A DNA stretch of 64,000 bases, taken from positions 16,813,994 to 16,877,993 of the forward strand of contig CM061223.1 of assembly GCA_030844895.1 (NCBI GenBank), in the 5' to 3' direction. Made by a program: the position numbers and the translations under genes. Under the pieces are notes generated by a model, which worked only from the letters and a program-made list of their open reading frames with translations, was not told the DNA's origin and did not search any database. Positions 54,965 through 64,000 of the stretch are shown piece after piece. This DNA is from Ambrosia x helenae (lineage: Eukaryota; Streptophyta; Magnoliopsida; Asterales; Asteraceae). The number at the start of each line of letters is the position of its first letter. The first letter of the stretch is position 1.

Positions 54965-55600
54965 GCACGCCTCTTAATTCACTAGAATTTAGAAGAACTC
55001 AAAGGTCCCGAATTCGCATTCGAATACGAAACATTTATCCAACCACTTTCTTAAAGCTATATAACAAAACACAAACTATAAAAAGAACTCAAAGGTCCCG
55101 AATTCACATTCGAATACGAATAACTGAATCATTTAAAGTTCGGGTTAGGTTTATTCGAGTTCAAGTTAGTTCTGGTCAATTTGCGAATTGTGGATTTAGA
55201 TGTAATATGAAAAAAAATTATTTCGTAAATATTATCAAAATTCATCATATTACTTAAAAAATTATCAAAATAATATAATTTGTTAAAAAATTATCAAAAT
55301 AATATAATTTGACAACATGATACAATAGTGTTTAAAAGTCCTAAAACTTGATGATTAAGATGCCAAAGACTCTAAACGTAAACGCATCTATGAAAAAGAT
55401 ACTAAATGTCCACGTTTTTATTCGGGTTTTGTATTTCTGGTTTTTCAAGTCAGGTTGTTCGGGTTTTTGGTTGGGAAATAAGTGACCCAATAACAGATCA
55501 ATTTAAGGTTCGGGTTAGCCGGGTTTAAATTATTCGGGTTCGGGTGGCTTCAAATTCGGATGTCGGGTTTTGGAGAAAAAATGAACTGCCCTATGAACTA
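54965..55600. repeat. Degenerate CGGGTT / AT-rich repeat DNA
   Basis: Starts with sequence similar to 49515-49620 (CTTAAAGCTATA), includes two copies of AAAAGAACTCAAAGGTCCCGAATTC-like blocks (about 54993 and 55082) and a tract of GGGTT/CGGGTT motifs (55420-55570). No gene recognised. Confidence 0.4.
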
Positions 55601-57589
55601 CATTGATATCCTCTAATTCTGCACTGTCACCTAACTCCACTAACCAGAAACACCAATTTATAGGCAGCATAACACTGAACCGCCACCCTGAAAATTTAAT
55701 AAAAATACTTCACACACACCCATAAAAGATACCCAAAAAAAATGAACCTTCTGGTAATCCATCTTTTTTTTTGATCGGCAAATGATATCCGTCTGTCGTC
55801 AAGGGTCATACAAAACCTAAATAACCTAGGTAGCTAGGGTAAGTAAGGAATATCGAATCCACGAGGAGCATGTAGTTAGCGTCACAATGGTTGTTTATTT
55901 GTCTAAGCTAGCTAACTTTATCTTTTTGTTTGTTTTATAAAAATGTTGAAATGATAACAAAATAATTTAAATAAATAATTAAGATAAATGTAACTTCCAC
56001 CCGGGATCCTATTTGTATAATCTTGCAACTATTCGATTTAACTACAAGAACACCACATAGACATGGCCTTGGTTATCCTGTCACAATAACTAGCTATCCT
56101 GTCACAATAACTATTCAGATTGAAATAATAACTAGGGACATGTTTTCAACATAAACCGTACGCCTAGCTATCCCTATACAAATATCAACCAACCTCTATG
56201 ATGCCAGAAATCACAGTTAATAGATAAATTAGTTCAAATATAAGCAAGGTTTATTCAATCCAACACAAGTAGTAAAAATACTAGTTCATACATAATCAAA
56301 ACGAGTTCAGAATACAAAATCAATTCAAAGATTCACCCGGGGAAAGCTATAAAATATTTAACCGTGCATCTCAATCACCTCTTCTTTTCTTGTGCGATCC
56401 TCCAACAGCCAAGAGGCTGTGCCTTCGACCTCCTGTCAAAGCTTCCGAACCCCCTCCTTTTCTGCCGTCGAATGATTAGTTATATTAATTGCTTAAACCT
56501 TCACCGACTTACGTTTTTCGTGGGCCATCACCAAATTTCCTTTTAACTACGGCCCGTCAAAGTGAGCCCACTTAATATTTGATGAAATTCCACACTATTA
56601 ATCCAATGGCTTAACTTGAATTATATTTCAATATAGTGATTCCACCAAAGTCCTTGCTGTCAACATTCATTTAACATAATGCAAAACCTTCATTTGTATA
56701 CTTCACTTTTGATTTAAGTCCCCATTTTAGATAAATGTGATATTTAAAACCTACGACACAAAAGATCACAAAAAGTATTATAAAGTTAAAATAAACTAAT
56801 ATATTTATACTAAAATCAGTGGATTTATAATATGATCAATATTCAATAAGTTGTACCTAAAATTTACCAATCAAACACTAAAATATACATAAAATGAATA
56901 TATTAACAAGGTGTGTTTGCCAACACATCACACCCCCACACTTATCTTTTTTCGTCTCGAAAAAACTTACATTTATACTCTACTCAAGACATTATCACAG
57001 ACTAGCACCCCAGTCGCTCAATCATACCTTAGCTAAGGTCCAAAGTCATACCCCATTTACAGATAAGCATTAGATGTGTTAATTCAGCAAGTCAAATTGA
57101 TTTCCATTTAAAAACAGAATTAACCCGACTAAATCTAACATGCTTCTGGTTTTCATTTTCATGCAACACACCCCTCACAATTTTTCACTTCACTCGGTTT
57201 AATATTTGGACTAGCGTGTAATGAGCTAGTATTGTTCACTCAATAACCAAGTATGCAACCCTATTATCATAAGCTTGTATAACAATCACACCTTAACCGT
57301 AGACAATGCACATATCTAAAGGACTTACGGGTTTTGGGCTTAGGGTAAAGGTAGTGAACGTTTGGGCTAGAAGTGGCTAAAATAAAATGGTAAAACAACT
57401 TAAATGACAATCCTTATTCTCACAATACACAATAATACACAACTTTGGTCATATTCTGACCATAACAATACTTTTATTTTTGTATATATATTTTTTCTCT
57501 TTTTTTTTCTTTTTTTTTTTCACACATATATATTTTTTCAACATATAAACACAATCACTTAACATTTTGGATGTCATCAATACTTGGTA
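55601..57589. other. Non-coding DNA with a retrotransposon-like block
   Basis: 55770-55900 (ATCGGCAAATGATATCCGT, GGAATATCGAATCCACGAGG) resembles untranslated/LTR-adjacent DNA common in plant Gypsy elements, recalled from memory. 56930-57540 is AT-rich with a T-rich run near 57480-57530. No intact ORF, RNA gene or LTR pair was found. Confidence 0.3.
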
Positions 57590-57605
57590 AAGGTACTGGT
57601 TTATT

Positions 57606-58328
57606 TGTGTTGGATCAGTTTGCTCTTTTTGCTAAGTAAGAACTTGCTATCTTGACACTTAAGTGTTTAGCAAGCCCTTGTATATCAGATAATAAGCACA
57701 GTGGAATGTATAAGTTAAAGCAACACTTTTTATACTAAGGAAGAGTTATTACTCCCCTTGATGATTGAAACTAATAAATGATAAGTATTTATTATGAATC
57801 TAAGCAGTAAATGAGAATTAGATACTTAGATAGATTCACAATAAATACAGAAATGGAATAGAACAGTGATAGTGTTTGAAGGATTTTTCTATTAAAAATC
57901 AATGTCTAAAATAGAAGGTTGAAGCCTCCTATTTATAGACGTTTACATACATGTATCTTGCCCAAAAAGCAAGTACAGAAACAACAGAAACAAGTTGCAC
58001 AAGTTGCAACATTGAAACAAACAAATACAGCTAAAAGTAATAATAAACAATAAAACTACTGATGCAAAAGGCGGTGGAAAATATCTGATGCTAAGTGCTG
58101 ATGAATGACAAACTACTGATGAGTAGTTTGTCTTCAGTACTTCTGAAGTGAACTTGTCTGGTTTGAACTTCAGAACTTCTGATGAAGTTTCTTCTTCAGC
58201 ACTTCTCTAATCTTCTCTTCAGCAGTTCTTTGTTTTCTTTTCAGTACTTCTATACTTAGCCAAAATGACAGAAGTGAATTAAACTAAGGTTTCCAAAAGT
58301 GGTTTCACCAATCCTCTTTGTCCTAACA
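57606..58328 (-). mobile_element. 3' LTR of Sire-type Copia element
   Basis: Read on the minus strand, the purine tract CCAGGGGGAGAT (about 58340-58329) is followed by the LTR start TGTTAGGACAAAG at 58328. A TATA box (CTATAAATAGG) lies near 57935. The left boundary is a guess at a TGT...ACA end; the 5' LTR is outside the window so target duplication cannot be checked. The polypurine tract plus TGTTAGGA start is typical for Sireviruses. Confidence 0.6.
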
Positions 58329-58369
58329 ATCTCCCCCTGGATTGATGAAGCCAAAACCTTACTAATTCC

Positions 58370-61300
58370 TTATGTTTTTCTTCTGTCTTGAACAATCTTC
58401 CATATCTCTTTGTACATGGTGTTCTTGAGCTGGTTTAACTGACCATCAGATAGAGATCCTCTCTGTGGTTCCAGATGTTGAATTGTGAGCAGGTCTTGTG
58501 TTGACAGTTTCTTCAGATCACTGATCTTCTTGTAAGCCCTGCTTGAGAGGTCTCTTCTTGTCAACAATACTGAGTTGTTATCAGTAAGTGACCATATGAT
58601 GATAGGTATCTTTGACTTGTTAAAGTCAGAAGAATAGGGAACCAGACTTGTCCCTTGGGTTGATGGTCCTGAGTGTTGGATGTCTTCTGTTTCAGTTAAC
58701 CTCAGGTGGGAGTCTCTTCCTTGTTGTTATTGCATATCAGGCATCTGAACAGTTGGGAGATGGTGTTCAGTCACTACCTTGGTATGCATCTTTTCTTTGA
58801 TGGTCTTTTGTATTTGGTAGGCAAAAGTGGAAGGATCCCTGAATTGTGTTAACAGAGGTTTCTCCTCAATGTCAAAATCTGAATGGACTATTGAACTTCC
58901 TTCAAGTAGTACCATTTTGAAGTCAGTTTTGACATTGTCCTCTGCCTTCTTTCTCTGAGTAGCAGGTCTTCTTGATACACCAGAAGTTCTAACTACTGAT
59001 CTTGAAGGATCAGCAGTTTGAAACTTCTCTGGATTTGCAGCCTTGACAGCCAAGTATTTTCTGTAAGTATCCATCAGTCTTTCTTCTTTCCATCTGGATA
59101 CTGAGGCTTTTGAACCATAGCCCTCTGCTACTAGCTCTTCTATAATCTGGGCTCTCTTGGCCTTTCCTTCTTTGCTGGTGGCCATTTTATCTGCAAGCAG
59201 TTGTGCTCTTCTTGTCAGCTCTTGCATTGAGAGTCCTTTAAGTGTAAAGGCTTTAGTCTTGCTGTTCTTGGTAATGTAAGACACCAGTTGTTGTCTTTTG
59301 TCTTGTTCAGCAATCTCATCAAGGCTAGCCTGCCTTTGTAGTTCAGCTTCATAAGCCTGAAGTTTTTCTTCATGGCTTAAATCTAGATCATCCCTTTCTT
59401 CCAGAGTTTTCCAGATCAGATCTTCTCTGGCCTTCTTGTTGGCTGCAACTAAGCTCTTCTCTAATAATTCAGCTGATTGAGAGATAGGAGAAGGGTTTAG
59501 TACAGTCATTGTTGTAACAGTTGTAGGCCTGATAGGATCAGATGTTGGTTGAATGGGAGCAGTGGTTCTGGAAGGGTCAGCAGTTTGAGGTTTGGAAGTG
59601 TTAACCTCTGATGGGTTGACAACTGCTGATGGTTTGTCAACTACTGAAGGATTGTCTTCAGTACTTTCTGATTCTTCATCAGAACTTTTGCCATCAGAAG
59701 TTTCTTCATTGTGCCTTAGGGATTCTTCAGATGTTTGGGTCTCATCTTCTTTTTCTGCTTCTTCAATCTCTTCTACAGAGACACCAAACTGTTTGGCCAG
59801 TTTTTCTTTCCTGGCCTGATCTTTTTGATCTCTTTCAAGGATGGCCACTCTTGCCCTTATCCTGGCTTGGAATGACTCCTTAGGTTCCCTGATCTTCTCC
59901 CCCTTTTTGGATTCATCAATTTTAAGTTTTGAAGTTGAGGGTTGGGAGAATTGTCCTTGAAGATGAGCAATCTGTTGGCTGTTGAAATCTATCTTATTGG
60001 ACAGATCATTCATCTTAGTCTTGATCACTCCAAATTGATTCTTGATAGACAGCTCCAAGTTAGCTGTGTATGTTTGGAAGTGATTTCTGATGAGAGTATT
60101 CATCATGTGGTACAGGGGACCCTCTGGGCTGCATAGCTGGTTCAGGTCTATGCTTGTTTGCCCAGGGAATTGGGTAGGCATTTGTTGTGAAGGGGGTGTT
60201 TTTGGGTGATCCTCATGTTGTACAGAGGATGCCACTCTAGGGGTTTTAGGGATTGAGTGGGCTTTAACCTGTGCAGGGGTGACTGGCTTCTTGAGCCTGG
60301 ATACCCCTGAAACAGGACCTTCATAATGTGCCGTCAATTCAGTAGTTTGTGTTTGTGAAACATCATCCAAATTAATGAAATCATCTGAATCCCTGATGTT
60401 GCCCTCAATGAGGACTGTCTCAGTTAAATCATGAGCTGAGCCCAACTCAGTTCTCTCATAAAACCTCTTGTTCTTGGTTCTGAGGATTTCCTACTTCAGG
60501 CATTAAGCCTTCATCAGTAGTTGCCACATCTGAGGTCTTAGCTATGTTACTTCTATCCTCAGATCCACCACTGGGTGGTAACTGAGTAGTAGCAGCCTCA
60601 GATGCCCTAAGAGTCTCTAAAATTGGGCTTAAAGACTCTGGTCCACCCTCATCTCTTGGGATAGGGCTAGAGATGTCCACATCCATGTCTGATGTTGTGG
60701 TTATGTCCCCTGTTTGTTGTGGTTGTAGGGGACTGAAATAATCAGATGAGACCTTCTCTTTTAGCCCAGAGAGAAGCTTGGCAATTTCTATTGCCTCTTG
60801 TTCAGAAATTTGTGGGGTTGGTTCAGTAGTTTGGGCAATAGGTGAAATTTGTTGTTCAGCAGTTTCAAAAGAAGAGTGTGTTTCAATAGTTTTTCTAAGT
60901 CTTTTTCTTTTGAATAAAATGGTTATGGGTGCTCTTGGTGGGTTTTGAGATGGATGAGACTGAGAGGGTGTTTCAGTCTCACCAATTTGAAGAGCAGAAT
61001 GCTCATGAGCATGTTCAGGCATCTCAACCTCCTGAACAGCTTTTCTTTTGGGTTGGTGGGTTGTTGTCTTTGTTGGCTTGGGCTTTTTGGATTTTGGTGG
61101 TGTGAGTTTGGAAGATGTGGGCTTCAGGGGGACTTGTTGTTGTTCTCCCTGATCATCTTCTGGCCAGGCAGCCGGTTTGTTATGCCTTGAGTATGCTTGT
61201 GATGTTAAAGGATTTAAAGTTGAAATTTTTCCCACAAGCACCTCATTACCCAGTTCCCCTATTATGCATTGCATAATGAACCTTGGGTACAACAAAAACT

Positions 61301-62073
61301 TTTTCTTGGTATTATTGTGATGTAACACCAACTCATTGAAAAATAGTTTTGATGCCCTGAATTTAGTTTCATTCACAATAGAATGAAATATTGGTTTGAA
61401 AAGTGGAGGGCATCTGGTCATAAGACCCTGTTTTAGGACTCAAACACATAATAATATAATGAAACAAAAGCTTGTATTTTGGTTCAAAATATTTTTTGAA
61501 GATAGTAGCATGGGAGAGAGTACCTTGATAACCACACTCAGTCATGGTTAGGTGAATATCAGAATTAGCAACATGGTCAGGGGCAGTTACATCATCCAGA
61601 CCCAGTCTTGTTGCCAGTGTGGCCGGTGTGATGGTCAGTGGTTTCCCTTTTATTCCTGATTGAGGAAATGACTTCATCATCCGTTGTTACCGTCTCAGCA
61701 TTTGCCAGAACTCATTCAGAGTTTCAGTGTGAATTGGTGGGTTTATTGTGAGAGCAGTAAAATATTGGGATTTTACGACAAGATCAATGATCTCATCGTA
61801 TTGGGACCAGCCTTCTTGTTTTTCAAGAAGGCCCTTTGATTGTGTCCCTGTTTTAGAAGAGAGCCATGTGGTTTGGGTTTTGATCGAACAGTTGATTTGC
61901 AGGTTTAGGTTATGGAGAGAGAAAGAGGGATATTTTTGAGTTTGAAAGGATAAGTGTTGAGAAAAGGTATTTATCAGAAGTTTTAAACCGCTTGAATCTT
62001 CTTTATTAGAAGTTTTTAAACCGCCTTTGGTTAAAAATCTTTTTATCAGAGGTTTTAAACTGATTAGGGTCAA
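58370..62073 (-). pseudogene. Env-like ORF downstream of Sire pol, broken
   Basis: Lies between pol and the 3' LTR, where Sireviruses carry an env-like/uncharacterised ORF. Pieces in order: 62073-61687 (ends NPPIHTETLNEFWQMLRR), 61680-61369 (PLTITPATLATRLGLDD), 61421-60456 (KFLLYPRFIMQCIIGELGNE then a Pro/Thr/Ser-rich region), 60445-58727 (long coiled-coil/charged region, VAILERDQKDQARKEKLAKQ), and after an in-frame TAA at 58724-58726 a last piece to 58370 (SVLLTRRDLSSRAYKKI). Frameshifts near 61400 and 60460 and stops near 61684 and 58725 break it. The NEFW and LRRDL-like opening is common to these plant ORFs; function is unproven. Confidence 0.6.
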
Positions 62074-62380
62074 ACCTCTGATGATGGGAAAAGTCAGATT
62101 TACCCTTTTTGACCAAACTGCTGATGAAGGATTACTTCATCAGTAGTTCCCATTTTCTCTTTCAGTAGTTTTAACAGCTGATGAGAAATGTTTTATAAAT
62201 ACTTTTTATTCATAACTTCTGAAGGTTATTTTATCAGAAGTTACACACTTTTCAGAAAATTATCCCCATACTGATGTTTTGTTCATCAGTAGTTTCTCTC
62301 TTTTTCAAAGTTTTGTTTCAGACTTTTTGTCTGTTTTTTTGTAAGTGAAAATGAAAAATTGCAGAATAATAAATAAACAC

Positions 62381-64000
62381 TTACAAATTTAACATCCCAA
62401 GCATGGATACTAACTTCTGAAATGTTTTGATGTGTCAAGGGGTTTTGTGAAGATGTCAGCTATTTGATTAGCTGTTGCAACATGCTTCACCTCAATCTTG
62501 CCTTTTTCATAGCAATCTCTTATGAAATGGTACCTTATCTCAATGTGTTTGGTTTTGAGAATTGTACCGGATTTTGAATGATGCTAATGGCAGATTTGCT
62601 GTCTACAAACAAAGGTGTCTTGGTTTCTTTGAGTCCATAATCAAGAAGTTGATATTGGAGCCATTGTATCTGTGATGTACAACTTGCAGCTGCAATGTAT
62701 TCAGCTTCAGCAGTTGAAGTTGCAACAGATGTTTGCTTCTTTGATTGCCATGACACTAGACAGTTACCAAGAATTGAGAACCACCAGATGTTGACTTTTC
62801 TTGTCATCTTACACCCTGCATAGTCACTATCTGAAAAAGCTGATAACTTGGTATTGCTTGAAGCAGGATACCAAATTCCCAGTGTTGGAGTTCCTTTCAG
62901 ATATCTGAAAATTCTTTTTGACTGCTATAAGGTGTGATTCCCTTGGTGCTGATTGATATCTAGCACAGACACATGTTGAAAACATAATATCTGGTCTAGA
63001 GGCAGTTAAGTATAAAAGGGAACCTATCATGCATCTGTACATGGTTTGATCAACCTGTTTTCCTTGATCATCAGGTTCAACTTTGTGAGTGGTGTCATGG
63101 AGTGGAACATGATTTACAGTCATTTAAAGAAAATTTGTTCAATAATTCTTTAACATATTTTGATTGATGTATAAAAGTTCCATTTGTTTGTTGCTTGATC
63201 TGCAGTCCTAGAAAGTACTGCAGTTCTCCCATGGTACTCATCTCAAATTTTGATTGCATGAGTTTCTTAAAATCATCACACAGTTTTGTGTTTGTTGAAC
63301 CAAAATGATATCATCAACATAAATTTGAACAAGTAAGACATGATTACAACATGTTTAATGAAAAGAGTTTTATCAATGGCACCTCTTGTAAGTTATTTTT
63401 GAGTAAAAAGGTGGAGAGTGTATCATACCAGGTTCTTGGAGCCTGTTTGAGCCCATAAAGAGCTTTGTCCAGTCTGTACACCCACTCAGGATGAGAAGGA
63501 TCCTCAACCCAGGTGGCTGACAGACATACACCTCCTCTTTTATTTTTCCATACAAAAATGCACTTTTCACATCCATTTGATAAACTTTAATTTTGTTGGA
63601 AATGGTATAGGCCAGAAAATAACCTGATGGCCTCAAGCCTTGCAACTGGAGCAAGGTTTCATCATAGTCAATTCCCTCTTCTTGAGAGTACCCTTGAACT
63701 ACCAGTCTTGCCTTGTTCTTGATTATCATACCAGCTTCATCTTGTTTGTTCCTGAAAACCCATCTTGTGCCTATTGGTTGCTTGTTTGGAGGTAAGGACA
63801 GATTTCCCAGACCTGTTGCTTTTTGAACTGAAGCAGTTCATCTTGCATAGCTTGCTCCCAATTATTGTCTTTGAGGGCTTCCTGGTACTTCTTTGGTTCC
63901 AACTGAGAGATAAAGGCTGAAAATAGGCAAAAGTTGGAGAGCTGGTTTCTGGTAAGAACACTTGAAGCTATATCACCCATGATTTGATCAAGTGGATGAT
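62381..64000 (-). pseudogene. Sire-type Copia pol, RT-RNase H part, broken, cut by edge
   Basis: Minus strand. From the edge: YQEALKDNNWEQAMQDELLQ (about 63890-63830), KNKARLVVQGYSQEEGIDYDE (63725-63660), KVYQMDVKSAFLYGKIKEEV (about 63590-63530), the catalytic YVDD at about 63310, DQTMYRCMIGSLLYLTASRP (about 63040-62980) and the RNase H domain VSWQSKKQTSVATSTAEAEY (about 62760-62700) with VDSKSAIS near 62600. The end of pol (IADIFTKPL-like, GMLNL, TAA at 62381) follows in a shifted frame. Several frameshifts (near 63640, 63480, 63400, 62900, 62560) make it inactive. Integrase and gag would lie beyond the window. Confidence 0.8.

Noticed and set aside
1..64000. CRISPR array or bacterial operon features
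   Set aside because: Direct repeats here are transposon minisatellites or a segmental array; the DNA is plant nuclear.

Overview
This is a nuclear plant DNA window. It holds spliced genes (a metacaspase and a MORN-repeat protein), an NLR resistance-gene remnant, Copia/Sire, Gypsy-type, LINE, SINE, Cassandra, Helitron, Harbinger and hAT-like elements. The mix fits a eudicot; an asterid, possibly Asteraceae, is my guess from repeat style and not a proven assignment.

Layout. 1-2.6 kb: 5' part of an L1-type LINE (minus) with an intact RRM ORF1 and an open endonuclease reading frame running off the window edge. 2.7-8.7 kb: MITEs, a tRNA-derived SINE, a 2.7-kb solo LTR with its target duplication, and a 660-bp hAT-like MITE. 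8.66-10.08 kb: N-terminal part of an NLR gene (minus), broken once by a Cassandra TRIM and lost beyond its P-loop. 10.08-34.71 kb: five head-to-tail copies of a ~5.03-kb segment that was the intergenic region between the divergent NLR and MORN genes. Each copy carries the MORN TATA box and first 58 codons. The first copy has lost ~2.9 kb; the last has a 2.36-kb GC-rich minisatellite element inserted between TATA box and start codon. 34.5-35.95 kb: the only full-length MORN gene (two exons).

36.2-37.8 kb: a Harbinger MITE and a ~1-kb Helitron. 38.7-41.0 kb: a type I metacaspase with an LSD1-type zinc finger (minus, five exons, probably frameshifted near the end). 41.1-46.1 kb: two SINEs, a MITE, a decayed LINE and a Harbinger element carrying a Myb/trihelix-like fragment. 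46.4-51.7 kb: two minus-strand genes in which the metacaspase-type promoter and zinc finger are joined to eIF4G MIF4G domains (two MIF4G domains in one, one in the other), plus an eIF4G-C-terminus-like exon fragment. 51.9-55.0 kb: two Harbinger-like elements back to back, sharing one TAA and each swollen by a GC-rich minisatellite. 55-57.6 kb: degenerate repeats. 57.6-64 kb: 3' part of a Sire-type Copia element (minus): broken pol, broken downstream env-like ORF, 3' LTR.

Two points stand out. The metacaspase locus has seeded a small family of zinc finger-MIF4G chimeras that keep its promoter. The NLR-MORN promoter interval has been amplified with breakpoints exactly at the NLR start codon and inside MORN exon 1, multiplying a promoter while leaving only one full-length MORN gene. 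All family assignments come from reading motifs; no database search was run.
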